A DNA stretch of 64,000 nucleotides from Platycnemis pennipes (GCA_933228895.1 OW121852.1:54974872-55038871); one strand, 5' to 3'; positions 25,201-40,200 are shown, numbered from the stretch's first letter. The notes: generated from the sequence alone by a model not told the origin. Numbers and translations are program-made.

Positions 25201-28200
25201 GTACCTCTACAGACTTGAAAATTAGTGCTAGCTCCTGTCTAAATTTGCTACAGATTCCCTTTTGCACCTTCGACACTCAATTTTTTCCTGAGGATCGTGC
25301 ACATCAACTGTGTCCACTAGAGAAAAAGTTCCCATCTCACGTTTCCGGTGACCGACTCACGTCAGCATTACGTCACGTTTATGTTGATTGTGCTCCAGCC
25401 TTAAAGATTTGGAGCACTGGACAAAATGAGTAGAATGGCTTTCTTCTTTCCATTCTCATATGAAAAATAAAAAGTAGTCATATTTGCATTAATCTGGCAA
25501 AAGACCACTAATGAGAGGAGGAACATTTGAGGGGTATCTATCCTCCATATGTCACGTGCATATGCGATTTTGGTTTGGACTGATCCAAGTTCACACATGT
25601 TTCCCCTCCTTCTAAGTGCTGCCACCCTTTTGTCTGAGCTGGACTAGGCCCTAGATAAAGAAACGAGTTGCTCTGTAACTTTTGCTGGTCAATGGCAGCA
25701 TGTGAATTACAAGGGGACTGAATTTAATCATAATTGTTCACCAACTTGGTTGCTAAGGCAGTAGCCATTATTAAAAGAGGTGACCAAGAAATGAGGTCAT
25801 TAGCACCATTAGGATGGTTGGGTACAACGGAAGAGCCCAGGATTTTTAAAGGATAGCGGAAAACAGAAGCGGAGACAGAACCGGCTGATACTTCACAAAA
25901 GGTGCCAAGGGCTTCAGTGTTTCATGTCCATCCAAACGGCAGAGCACTGAACTTGAAATGGTTACCAAAGAGCACTACAATAAGTTTCAGTATACCAATA
26001 AAAAAACTACCATAAAAAGGATTTTAATATGGTCCCTTGGGATGGGAAGCCAGTGTTATAGCCACCACACCAATACATACTTGGCTAATAGGGACATGAT
26101 TTCAAAAGACAAAGAGTGTATGGTAGCCAAGGTGGCCCTCAAATATGGAAAGCTGCAGGCATTCTGCAGTCCAGAGGTTTAAACATTTAATTCCACTAGA
26201 TTATTTCTGTGGAATGGTAATAATGCAATATAATCAATGGAAAATGATCTTAACTTCACCCAAAATTTTTATTTCATTGAATTTTTAGTTCAGACTGAAT
26301 GATTCACTGTCTGAGGCAGTGAATAGTTCACCTAGCCTACTAAAATGAATACATAATTCCTTTGGAATCATTTGTTCGCAAACTGCCCATCTCTAATTTA
26401 AGGACATAATAGAGATGGGTAGTTTGCGAACTCTAATATGCGTTTCTCTATACATCTCTAATATACTTTTGCTATTTTTCCATTCACCTCTCCCTTGTTG
26501 AAAGTCTTCATGAGATCATCTCAAGATATGGTACTCAATTAGGTTGATCTGCCTTCTCATCAGTCGTCAGAGTTCTCTTCACTTACACTCTTCATACTTC
26601 TTCATTTTCACTCGCCCAATCCATTTTATCTTATTCATTATTCTGTAACACCACATTTGAATGCTTCCAGTCTTCAATTCTATGCAGATGTCAGCTGTCC
26701 ATGCCTCAACGCCATAAAGAAGCAAATTCCAGAAGCAAGTTCTTAAGAAGTGGTTCCTTACCTCCAAGGTTGTGTTTCCAGCTGTGAGTAGATACTCCTT
26801 TCAGTAGACTGCTCTATTTGACTGGGGTATTCTACTTATTATTTCCTTCTTGCTTTGCCCATCATCAGTTATTCAGCTTCCCATATAGTAATGTTCTTTC
26901 ACCTCTCTTAGCTTTCGTTTCCAAGGTTTTTAAAAAAATATCATAGTATTGGCTCTTCTTCCTCATAACCTTACCTTAATTACTCTTTTTACCGATCTTA
27001 TAGTGTTATTTGGTCAATATCTTTTCAAGGTTTATCAGAGTCTTCCTTAAGTCTCCTTCTGTCTCTCACATGACAGCTAAGTCATCTGCAAATCACAGCA
27101 TGCTAATTTTTTCCCCATGGAATTTCCTGGAGCCTCCTCTTTGACTTCTTAGATGACTTTCTTTATATGCACATCAAAGTTTATGGGAGATAGTGCATTA
27201 CCTTGTCTTAATCTTTATTCTTGCTTCTTCAACATTGGACTCTGATTTAATCACAGCTACCTGGGTTATACACAAACAGTAAAATAAGCAATATCCCCTC
27301 AAAATTAGAGCAAATCTTAAGAAATGCCCATTATCAGATGCAACAGGATCTTAAAAAAAGCCTTAGTAATCTTGTGTGCTTCAACACATGGTAGTCTGCT
27401 GGCAAGTAAAAACATGGACATGATAAAATCACTTTTCATAGGTAATTCAATGAATTGTTATAGACATTTCTGCCAAACATAAATTCACTAATTCATATGC
27501 CTAGCTATATTCATGCAAAATTTGGATGAATACACAGTGATTTTTAAAAACTATTTTAGTAAAAAAAAATATATATATGCCCAGAAAGAAAAATTAAAAG
27601 CTTTTAGCTGGATTAATTTTGGCCTCGAGGACCAAAGGGCAGATGCTATTTTATTATGGAAATCAGCTAAATTTATATAAGATCCATTCATTATCACATA
27701 TTGTTTTAGATATGCATTCCAAGTTGTGAATGTTCTACAGTACCTATTTCTTCAATTTCTCGTACTGCACAATTCTTGTTACTGCCTCACTTTACAATGC
27801 TTTAATCAAACAGCTCCATTCTAGGTAGCTACCTTTGATTGAGTAAATGGACCAAAACTTTAACAAAAAAACACACTACCCAAGTTCACACAAGCCCCAC
27901 ACAAGAATTAACATGTAACGCCCAACATTGAAAATAAATACTAGTAACTTTTACCTGAGGAAGAGGTACTCTATTTACAGCCCCAGCTGTGGCAAGGCGA
28001 GTATCCAACAGGTAGTTGTTTACGCCATTCCTGTGGTCTTGGAAGAACCGAAGAGAAAGAGCTAACTTAGGTAAGGTGAACCTATAATTAGGGAGATTGA
28101 CTGAGCCATCAGAAGGATCTGACAATCCGGGCGCCACATTAGGAGATACAACTAATGAGGGAATTACTGGGACGGAGTCTACTGCCTGAAGGGAGAATGT

Positions 28201-31200
28201 ACTTTCTGCACTCTCTCTCACTGATTGTGACTTGGTTTCACTATTACTATCACTTTGGTGCTGAGAGGTAGAACTCTCCAATTGTTTTGATGTATTTCCA
28301 TCAGAGGATTCCTTATTATGGCCTTGAGAATCACTAATTGTTTGTGAGGATATCTTGCTTGTAGAAGAATATCCTGGGGAGGACGGATCTTCTGAGCCCA
28401 AACCTGAGCAAACTTTAATTTTTACACCAAGACACAATGCATCCCCAATACTGCAAGTAATTTCCTCCTGTGGACGCACTAATTCAGAATTGACTGTCAC
28501 CTCTGCAAATAAAGTATATGACATTTCATTAGAGGAAAAACTCAATATGTTTATAAATTCATGCAAGTTCAGTTTTCAATCACTTGGACACATTTACAGA
28601 AGGATGCATAGAAATTAAAAAAAAAATTAAATTTTACCCCAAATTAATGGAGAGGCTTTGATTATCTGAAGCATTTCACGTGAGCACTGAAATCCAGATA
28701 GGGATGCTTTCCCTCGGGTCCCAGTTCCCGGAAGACTCCATCGCAAATCCACTAGAGAGGAGATGTGCTGACTGCAGATCATACCCTCTATTTCAGCTGC
28801 ATCCATTTTTCGACTAGCAGGACTTGCCTGATAATGCAAAGATGTAATTATGAAATTTCATTTGCAAAAACATCTGCATTTTAAGAATGATCAGATTAAC
28901 CCTCTTAGTGCCATAGGCCGCAATATCAGCTTTTGCTCCACAGGTGAAAAGTGCCACGAGTCGATATATCGGCTCGAGAAGCAAATTATTATTGATACTA
29001 TTTTGTTGTATTATTACATTTATCTTCAATGCAAATATCAGAATATTATAAACAACAATTAATTTATTTTCACTTAAATAAAAAAACATTACTTTCATAT
29101 CCAAAAAAAGTACCTTCATATTGTTTTTTTTTTACACAAGGTGTTACAAAACTCTCACTTTTTGCTAGTACCACCAAAATTTGGTGGCACTAAGAGGGTT
29201 AATGGCACATTGGCACAGATATATTTATATACGGTCAAAATAATGCAGGATTACTACAGTAGAACCTCTATTTTACGAAGTTGAAGGGACCCAAAAATTT
29301 GAGCTTTGTAAATCAAGAGTTTGTAAATTGGAGGCTGTCTTCCACTAACTCCTGTCTCCAGAACTGTTGAGTCACCAAAACCATCTGATCTCCAACAGTT
29401 GGAAATAGTTTATGGGGTGACACTGTCCCATGCTCTGGCAACACCCTGCACAGCATGGAGCAATGTCCATGGAGGCACATCATGCACATAAGAGGCTTGA
29501 TCTGCAACAAATGTACGTCTACTAAAACTCTGCTGACAGTAATGCAAGTATACTTTCAATGCAATTAAACACTATGCTGTACTAAACTTGTCAAATAGTT
29601 ATTTCAGGGTGAAATCAAACTAATTTCTATAACAAATAATAATCTGTTCATTCACGGATAAAACAACAGATATCACGTGAAATTCTGTGTGTGCAGTGTA
29701 TCTGCATCAAATTGAAAGGATTTCAAAATTAGACCTCAATTGTATTGATTCGCTGTATAGCATAAGCATTATTCCTAAGGGTAGGACACTCACTTTAGTC
29801 AAAGTGAATGAAACTCACAGCCATGAATTCCAAAAAAAAACGTAAATATTTTTCTACAAATTTATAATGGTGTGAATTTGACTGCTGCAACTGTATTAAG
29901 TTCTTGTGGCTTCAAGTTGGTAGATCTCATAATAAGGGGAATAAGTGAATTAATTCATCCCGCGAAGTATTTTAAGCATATGCAGTTATGCAGTAATTAG
30001 CAAAAGGGGTATATTTAGTGCTTGTCGATTTGTGTTTAAAGAGGCCATGTTCACATGGGAAAGCCAGGAATGCATTCTAGCTAGGAAATTTCAAAACCAA
30101 GTTCAAACTGACCCAGTATATTTCAGTGAAAAGACCAGGAAATGCCTTTTTTGAAGAAAGCGTATCGTTTGAAATACTTCGCAGCTGATGAAAGTCAATT
30201 TCAGAACTTTACTTGAGTTAATTTGAAATTCCCTCTTTTTTAATTTGTGTTCTACAGTGCTGACATCTAGCGGTGATTTGCGAGAACCATTTACTTGCGG
30301 GTACTGAAAGCTATAAGCTATAGGAGAAGCTATATAATGAAAAATTAAATATTCAAAATGCATCAAGATTTCAACATAAGTAATTTATAATTACAAAATT
30401 AGTATTCTTTAATTAAACTAAGTCCCATGACAGCTGCAGCAAAGAACTTCCAATGGGAATGCTACTTTCAAGTGAAAGGCTGAACAAAGTTCTGAGTTGG
30501 GGTTGCGGCGGCTATCTTTAAGCTAATTTTAAATAATTCCAGAGAAAATATGGATCCTTTGTGACGACGAGTTAGGTATTTGCAATACACAAAATGATAG
30601 AAAAGGAATAGAAATTACCAAGCACTAGTCAGCTTATTTTATGAACAGGGGAATTGTTTACGAGAAGTAGACGTCATGCCATGCGTCTTTGAACATTTTA
30701 TCCTTGGATCATATATTTACGATTGAATTGCGATTTGGATGATCAGGCTCAGGAATTTTTGCTACAGTTTAAGCACGTCAAAAAGCACTATTCTCACATT
30801 AGATTTTTCCACATTTTTCCATACCAATAAAATACTTGGGCTGAGGGCCCTCTCAACATGACCGATCTGGCTTCAGCTACTCCTGTGCGCGGTATGCAGC
30901 GATCATTGTTTCATTGTACTGAGTTCAGTGCTACAAAATCATTTCAAACACTTTGTAAAACAGGGGTCAGTCGCTCCTAGGGACTGGCCTCTCACTTCGT
31001 TAATCAGTAAAATGGAGGTTTCGTAAAATGGAGGTCATTTTAAATGGTTTTCCTATATACAAAGATCCGGACCAGCGGAATGGTTTGTAAATTGGTGTCA
31101 TTTCGTAAATTAGAGGTTTGTAAAAAAAGAGGTTCTACTGCATTAGTTATTAGTTTCCTACCGATGAAGCCAGGTCTAAACAGACATTAAATTCTTTTCA

Positions 31201-34200
31201 GAACCCCATTATTTCACATGTCCCTCTCCAGCCCTGCATACTTCTTACTTCCCGTTATCCTATCCAATCTATGTATCTGTTCTTCTCCTCCCTCAACCCC
31301 ACCTACCAAACTTTCTTACCTCTATCACATTCTTTAACCATCTTAGTGCCGCGGGCTGAAATATCGGCTTTTGCTGCACGGCCGAAAAGTGCCACGAGCC
31401 GATATATCGGCTCGAGGAGCTAATTAATGTTTAAGCTATTTTTGTTGTAAATATTACTTTAATCCTTTATGCAATGTATCAGAATACCATAAAAAACAAT
31501 TAATCCATTTTTAGTTAAATAAAAATAATATTACATTCATATCTAAAAAGTAACTTCATATTGTTTATAATTTTAAAAAGGAGCTGCAAAACTCTCATAA
31601 TTATGCTGGCACTTTTCACTAGTACTACCAAAATTCAGTGGCACTAAGAGGGTTAACAAACACTCGCCTCTAATTACTTGCTCCATCCAGTCCCTCTTTC
31701 TTCTCCTAATTTCCTCCAATGATTTCCTTTCTTCCCCAAAGACCCCCAGTATTTTTTCACTCACCTTCCTTTTCACCCACTCTTTCAATTTTCATCCTTC
31801 TTGATATCCAATTTTCGTAAGTCTACTTTCACCTTCTTTTCTTTAAAGTCCATGTATCTACAACATACAGTGTCATGCTCCACTAAAGACTTTTCAAAAC
31901 TTCCCTACTCAAAAACCTGGTCATTACCTCTCTTCTACTAGTAAACGCCTCTTTCATCGATGCAATTCTTTTTCTTTGTTGCTACTACACCCTTTTTCCT
32001 TCCATGTATCACCTAGGTTTCTAAATTGCTTCACTAGCTACAGCTAGTGGCCTCCTATTTTTTTAACCTTATTTGGCCCTTTTTTGCTCAGGAAAATATA
32101 GTTACTTTAGTTTTCTTTTGGTTAATCATCATTCCACATCCTTCCCACTGCCATTTTAATGCATCTAGTATTTTTGTAGGATCTTAGCTGATTGGCTGAT
32201 TTGCAATTGATCATCCACCAACCACATTAACTTAACAGGTTCACTGCGGGGCTGATTAAAGGCCTACCCCTCACAGCGCGGCGTGACCCACCGGTGGGTC
32301 ACACTCAGCCTTTTGCATGGCCAATGTGACCCACCGGTGGGTCACAGTCCTTCCGAGCTTCTGGCTACTGCTGAGGGATGGTGGTTGAAGCGGCAACACT
32401 CAGCTGTTTCCTGTGATTAGAGGAAGGCTGGGGGAGGCGACTCCCAGCTTCGCCCCCAGCCCGCCCCTCCCCCGGCCACGTGGGGCATGCTATCGACTAG
32501 ACCCTGGCGTGGGATGGGGGAAGAGATGGGCAACAATACAATGCATGTGGTAAAGATTTGCTGACGTTCGGAAAACCCAGGAGACTCCCACCCATCTCTG
32601 TTTATTGCCCCTGCCCTTGTTCGCGCCCGTCTGTGAGACATAGATGCCCGTCCTTGCATACTGATTCCCCAGCCCTGCTCACACTATGAGAAAAGGGAAG
32701 GGGGATCCTGGAAAGAGTACATAGTGGTTGGTCTCACTCAGAAAAAAGTAGTGTCTGCATTTCGGAAGACGTTCACCCGGCAAGGGCACGGTCACTCATC
32801 CACCACTGAGGGATTGGCTGAAGAACACTACGCGACCCTTTCCCAATTGCCCTTCCGTAGAGGGGATGGGGAGAGAAGAGAGAGAGTTAATCTCTCACAC
32901 AGCCGGGCGAGTGCAGTTCAGACTGTTTAGTTTACGAGCAACTGATGGACAGCCAAGAGGTTTAGGAGAAAAAAATTTCCTAAACATTTTCATTAGTTTT
33001 AATTAGTTGATATATTTTACTATATCGAGTATTGTTCATCCGTATGTATAAAAATCACATAAACTTGAAAAAAAAACAAAAAGAAAACAAAAAATAAACA
33101 TATTTTGGACATAATACGCAAATATGTAAATTTGTTCGTGACCCACCGGTGGGCCACACCGCTCACGCTGAAAAAAGTTTCAGGAGGGTGGCGTGACCCA
33201 CCGGTAGGTCACACTAAGTGTCACATAGTAGTCTATTATTTGAACTGTGACTAACCTCTGGGTGGAGTCACTTGAGAAGTTCTCGATTCCTACTCTCACA
33301 ATACTCCTCGCAAGTTACGACAATTCAAAGAATTTTATGGCCACGGCGCTAGTCGCATCTGCGTGACCCACCGGTGGGTCACGCCACAGTGAACGTGTTA
33401 ATCAATTTTCCCCCAACCCTTACTCCAGCCTCAAGCTCATCCCATACCTCTCTCACCATTTCCTCCGAATAAAAGTAAAAAAGTACTGATGATTAAAGAC
33501 AGTCCCTATATAACCCCTATTACCACCTAATCCGATTCTACATCATCTACCCTCACTCACACCTTCGGGACCACGTGTGAATTTCAGATCAGCCAACTCC
33601 TATTGCAGACAATACACTAATTTCTCCCACCCCACTCTGTCAAACACCATCACTAAATCAAGAAAACGTGCAAAACATCCTAATTATATACCATGTTCAT
33701 TTCCTCTTGTATTTTCATCAATGCAACTGCAATTCTGAGTGGTCCTGCCCCTACAAAATCCAAAATTATAATGCTGAATATTCATTTGTTTTCTTGCACA
33801 TCTACATAATACCCTGAAAACCACCATAAAGGTATGTGGCAGGGGAATACAGTGGCTTTCCTCTCCATTCTTCTGCTGATAATTCTACAAATGACCCTTG
33901 CCTCATGAGTGGTTAAACTTACTGTCCTATAGTCTTTGAATTACCTCAATAACCTTTTTTATTGGAAGAGCTACCTTTGATTAAAGGGCCATTTTCTCTT
34001 TCTCTCTACAGCCTTCCCATCTCCTCACATAGCCATCTCCACCCCTTTTCCTTCGCTCTCTTGCTCCCTAAGCTCTTTTATCTCTGCTGCTCTACTAATC
34101 CTAGTCTTCATTCTCTCCCATCCTCCCTCAACTGCTCCCCATCCCATCTTCCTACATACATCTGTCCAGTAAGTACTTGACATTCCCTTGCTTGTTTCAC

Positions 34201-37200
34201 ACTTTACAAATTAAAATGAATGGTTATTCATATTTATGGTTCAAAAGCTAATGATAGATTCTCCCAAATGAAACTGTTGTATTCTAACCATTTCATATAT
34301 AATTTTGAATTACTTATCTTAATTATTTATTTTAATACTCTCCACCCCCTTTACCTGGCAGTATGCTTTATTCTTTCGTTTGGTTCAACTTCCAGAGTTG
34401 GAGTTGATGTAAACTCATGCCTGGTCTTGCACATGTGTATTTCTGAACATTGCTGTGATAATAAAACTTATACTAATATAACAGCATCTAAGTCAATAAT
34501 CACTGATCAAAGTGATATACCAGAAACATCCTTTCAAATTTTCCCATAAAAATGTTACAAAACTATACTCTTAACTGTCTTCCTAGCATTAGCAGCACAG
34601 TTTGAATAGTTTTGAATGAAATACTTACCCTAGGAGAATATTTCTGATGAGACTGAGACAGCAGTTTTGATAGAGGACACCGCTGAAGAGGAATTGGCAC
34701 ACGACAGGACTCTCCCGCTTCCATTAGTATGGACTTGATGGGGGTGTAGCATAACTCTAGCTCAGAGTTAGCAGCATTAATCGCATCCAGAACTAAATAG
34801 AACTGGGAAGGACTGAAAGAAAATATACATACATCATTAACAAAACCAACAAAGCTGTTATCTTCTAGCTGCTATTTTACTACTTACAGGCAACACAAGT
34901 TTTTGAGCACCGAGTATTTCTAACCCAAATTGAAAAATATTGGCCCAACTGTATGCTCACAACATCAATTACTGCACCATAAATACATTTCACAATAACT
35001 CAGATAATAAGCATCATAACCAAAAACTTATCATACACAACAAATAATTTGTCCATTTGTTTTTACACAATTAACAGCTATTTTCTGGAGATATATTCAT
35101 TTTTCTCTAACATATACACATATCTCTTAATTTGCCACCCTCTTCCCCTGAAATTCCCACAAAAGCAGAATTTCCACAAAGAAAAAATCCACCTTGAACT
35201 CAGGATCCCGTTTTCCAGCCAAGTGATGTACCACACAATGATTCCTTCTCCCTTGCGGAACTCTAGAGGCCTTAACACATTCGACCCAGAATATTTCTAG
35301 TGTGCAATCGTGAAAAACGGAAAGGTTTATCCTCCACATTAATTTGGCCAGTCATTTAAATGTAATTTTAAAATTAGTAAAAAATTTTTTTTTGTAACAA
35401 AACTCGATAATTTATTTAAGACATGAGTTCGCGTCCTTCAGAGAAGTCTTCAGAGAGTTCTTCAGTGAGGTCATTAGAGGGGTCATTAACAGACGCGAAT
35501 GCACGTCCTTCGGTGTCTTGGCAACGCACCTCGGATGCGCATTCGCGTCCGTCGGGTTGAACGTGTTAAATGACATGATGTTGCCAGCCTACTATGCATA
35601 CAAATGTCACAGTTAAGCTGAGTAATGCACATGGCAACACCATCCATGAGATTAAGGCCAACTAGTTGGTCTTAACGTCAAGATCCTGGGGGGCCGGGTT
35701 AAGGTTTGCCAGAACCATGATTTTATCCATTTAGAGATCAATTATATCATGACAATGCATTTGGGAGGCTTAGTAGTGATTTGGGGAATTGAAATGAGGT
35801 AACCAAGCTAACCATCTTGTCAGAGCACCAACAGAACGTAAACATGAAAATCAGATTTTAAAAAAGGTTAATAATATTATACAAAGGAAAAATTATTTCT
35901 TAGCTTAATAAAACTCACGTTTCAGCTGGAATGACATCCCAATTGGTAAGTCGAACTGATGGCCTTATTTCCATACACAAAGCTACTGAGCATACCCTAC
36001 AAAAGCCACCAGCCATTCCAGGACCACCAGAATATTGTAATTTGAGCAAGCCCTCCACTGTCTGAGGATGAAAAATAAGAAAAATTACACTATCAGGGTG
36101 TCCACTAAAGTCAAAATATAAAATTCAAGCATAATTCAAGGTTTTCAAGGCTAAATTTATAAAAATTTCCAGGCTAATATATCGTGGTTCTTGTACGAGT
36201 CAAAAGTGACGTTTTTCAAGTTCTATGTAGAATATGGATTATTTGTAGTTCAACCCATAGCATAATATAGATAAAGTAATTAAATAAGAAATAATTGATA
36301 AATTAAAGTAATTAAAGATGTAGCTTTATTGGTAGTAAGAGACTCTCTTTGTTGGTTGGGAAAGATAAACTACTTTTTGATTGAACACCCTCTTTCTAAA
36401 TTAGCATTTCAATGAGAAATTACAAATTCTTCTACAAGAGGAACTTAAAGCACCCACTGGCTAAAGTCTTCAGCATTCAACCACTGTTCTTGGAATGATG
36501 ATTTTCTAAGTTAATATTTTTTGCCATGCTTTTCTATTTTAAGTCTCAAAGCCTCAATTTTCTGTTCACTCAGAATCAGAATGTAACATTTTTGTACGGG
36601 TAGACTATATAGAAAAAAGTGAAATCATAACAATCTTTAGTATCCTACACCATCTTTTTCTAACAAAAAAAAATGTAATAAAAATCCTAATTCAAGTAAG
36701 CGCATCCTGAATATATCTAACAAACATCAGCAATTAGATTTCTCAAAAAATTATAGAGAAGTTTGTAAAAATTATATTGCAAAGCCTACCAGAAAGCCAA
36801 CTACATTGTACTTACAGTAAAGTATCCGATCACATCAAATGTGCAGTTAAAAGAAACATTATACGTTCATTTTCATTAATAAAGGAATTATTTTCCAATT
36901 ATTAAACAAATCCTTGAACGCTTACAAATTCTTTTTTAGAAACAAAAAAAAATTTTAATGCAGCCAAGAGATCCCACTTATGGAATATCCGGGGATTCCA
37001 TTTTTAAGACGAAAAAATTATTATAGAATATTTCAAGCTGCTAAACTAGTAATTTTGCAATGTCTTATTAACAATAACCTTTGAAATGAAATTTGAGAAT
37101 TTTCTACTCCTAAGAAGAGGTTGTGTAACTCTGATCTTGAAATGAAATTAGCCTTTCTTCATGCTACTATAAACAAAATTTTAAAAAAGTCTCGGATTTT

Positions 37201-40200
37201 CTCTCCATTGGCCTGGGTTTGCAAGAAAAAAGTAGAATGACATGTGGGGAGAATGTATTCTCCTAAATCAGGTAAGCCGACAATAGCAGAGTGGGGTAGT
37301 GGACTGCAGGTAATGAAGTTCGATTCTTATCGCTGTTTAAAATTTTTCTTTCAGCCATTGAATCAAAAAGTTTATCATCCTTCATTTCCAACCTTTTTGT
37401 GTGGATACTGACTTTTTTGTACTTCTACCGTTTAAACTACCTACATTTACAAATGCGTCACTCAAAAATACATTGTAAAGTTAACATAATGATTACACGA
37501 TTTAATTCTGTAATAAAAATTTTTTCCAATCCTTTCACTAATGCCAAATTTGATTATTTTTTTAATTATAAATTCACATGAAATTTCTGATAATCTACTT
37601 TTTTTAACTGCCTACTAGCATTACCCTAGGAATACAGCATAGCCTGTATTCCTAGGCAGTGTTAAGGATCGAACTCGCGACCTGCAGTACACTAGTCCTC
37701 ATTTTTACCAACTACGCTATCATAGGTTCACGGGAATCTGGCGAATGTAGGCGACCCACGTGACATTCGGCTTTATTTTTTTTCTCGCGCACCCGGGCCT
37801 ATGGAGAAAAAAAAGTCACGACGAATATTTTTTATTTTGTTTTTGTGGCACGGAAAAAATCTTCTCATTTCATGACTAAGTTACACCTTGTCAGTATCTA
37901 CCATACGTACGTACATTCCATTCGGGGGACGCATCGATCACTTAGCCGAGAAATTTTAAAATCTCCGATCCGGATCTGAATGTTTACTGTCTTCGGATAT
38001 GATTTCAGTAGCGAATGAAATGAAAGACCCGTGGATTCAACCCGACCATCCTTAATTTATTAATGGTACATTTTTAAATCTAATTTAAACAACAAAAGTA
38101 TTATAAAGTGAGTATTCAGATGTACTGGTTAGAAATTGAAGATAACAACATTTTCGATGCAATGACTGAAAAAAAATTAAACTGCGATACGGATCGAACT
38201 TCGCACAGTACAGTAGCTCTCGTTGTCCGCCTGATTCCGGCGAATGTAGGCTACCCGCGTGACATCCTACGTATTTTTTTCTCGCGATCCCGGGGTAATA
38301 GGGAAAAAAGTCATTTTTCTTTATTTTGCTTCTAGTTGCACGGGAACATTTTCATCTAATTACGTGACCATAGTTACACATCCTCTTCTTGTCAATATCT
38401 ACCGCACCTAACCATTCCATTCACGGGGCACTTCGATCGCTAAGCCGCGAAAATTTAAAATCTACGATCCCGATCCGATTTTATACCGTGTCTTTGGATC
38501 CGAATCCGGAACCGAGTATAATGAAAGATCCGTGGATCCGACCCGGCCATCACTACACGTTAGGCATTTGTTTGCGTATCATGGGCTTAGTCCGATGTGC
38601 AATGAATGAGAACAAAGGGCACTTGACGTGACGCTGTCATCGTTATTTATCCTGTTTATAAAATAAGGATTTTTTGTCTTCAATGAAGAATTTTTAAAAT
38701 TCCCGACTAAGACCAGAAAATCACGAATAATCCACGAACAATTCCCTGCACTGAAAATTCACGAATAATTCCCGATTTTCCAGGTTTTCCCGGTCAGTGG
38801 ACACCCTGACTATGCAAACATGTGACACTAAGCTCCCTTGACCACATTATTAACCATGAAATGACTACAAAAACAATCAACATAACAACAACATAGGTGC
38901 TTTGAAGCAGTGTCTATTTAAACATTTCTTCCATTCACTAGTTATCATCTAAAACTAATACATAAAATCATTTATGATTCAAAAACTAAAGTCTGAAGAC
39001 AAAAAGATAAAATCATCATTTATTGAAAATGGATGACAAGAAAAAAATCAAGTTTTAAGGATTTTAAAATCTTAAGGAAATCACAAGAAATGAATTTAAT
39101 ACAATACCTGAACTGAATTTTGCCAATGTGCACCATGAAGCTCCGGGAGATTTGGAACACGGCCAGATGTAGCTGAAGTAGATGCTGAACTACTCACACT
39201 GCTGGAATTCGATCGCATACTACCTCCAGACCTAAATAGTCATTAAAACAAATGTGACACAAAAAAGGGTTTCAAAAAGAAATAAAATACACAAAATTTG
39301 CTTATTCCCAACAACCGGCATTCAAAATTTCAACACAATGGCTTTCCCTAAAGTCACATGATTTTAAGGGTGACTTTCCACTCCTAAAATACAATAAATA
39401 CTGGAGTTTCAAGCACAGTATTTTAGTTTCTGAACATATACCTACAAAATAGAAAAAAATCTATCTAGGCAGACTATTATAGACTACTCATTGGATATTT
39501 ATTGGAGTAGCCTATAATAGCATTATCTTGCCACGAAGTTACTTGCCAAGGTATAATCACCAAAAGTCACATTGCATTGAAATGTATTACATGTAATAAT
39601 GGTTATTACATTTTGGTACACATGAAAGACCCCTTCATGCTTGATTGCACCTGAATAGATTTATGAAGCAAATGATGGCCTTCATTAGCTCTATTTATAT
39701 CCTACTGCTTTTCATTCCATTACATAAATAGGTCTCTTTTTCCCCCACACTTGCAACAAACATTCTCTGCTAACGCTACTTCTATGGGAAATTGTTCATT
39801 TAAAAAAATATTTTTTCTAAAAACTAACAAGAGTTGCAAGCTCTTACTCTTCTGATTTCCATTTACCCCCTAATGTAATTCATTACACATCAATGAGCTG
39901 GATTGGTGACATGAGTATCATGGACTCCCCTGCTTGACTTGGGATCCAGGCTTAATAGGTACACATTAGGCAGATAGTTACTTTTTTCTGTAGCTTATTT
40001 GGCCCATAATGCATTTCAATAATTTTCTCTGTCATAGTTAGTTGAGGAAAGCTCACTTCAATTTGTAAAATAAGCCACACTTTAAATCTTTAATTGTAGT
40101 TTAAACTTGAGGACATTAGCACTCAGTATTCAATGATTAGTTTTTAAAAAAACCTAAGAAATCCAGAAGGAAGGATAATTACTAGGATTAACTGGTTGAA

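Larger units (their letters stand above)
31150..34160 (-). pseudogene. Non-LTR retrotransposon relic split by two TTAA elements
   Basis: On the minus strand at about 33960-33400 one reads NYRT-like YRTVSLTTHEA, then RRMERKAT, FGFCRGRTTQN and VMVFDRVGWEKL, the reverse transcriptase fingers and motif A. A VDDQ remnant near 32210 is the catalytic motif. EEIRRRKRDWMEQVIRG near 31730-31680 is the C-terminal block. Many stops. Two TTAA-flanked elements (31334-31656 and 32232-33401) interrupt it, so it predates them. Confidence 0.75.
36094..38808. mobile_element. DNA transposon with CAGGGTG ends and 5-bp target duplication
   Basis: CAGGGTGTCCACT at 36094 and AGTGGACACCCTG ending at 38808. The 5 bp ACTAT lies immediately outside both ends. 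Subterminal regions are rich in AATTC.AGG.TTTTC-type motifs. A 1.3-kb middle section holds tRNA-like and direct-repeat sequences, probably later insertions. A relative with CAGGGTGGC ends and a 5-bp TCAAC duplication is at 51793-53296. Termini resemble hAT; the 5-bp duplication suggests an atypical hAT-related group. Confidence 0.85.
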
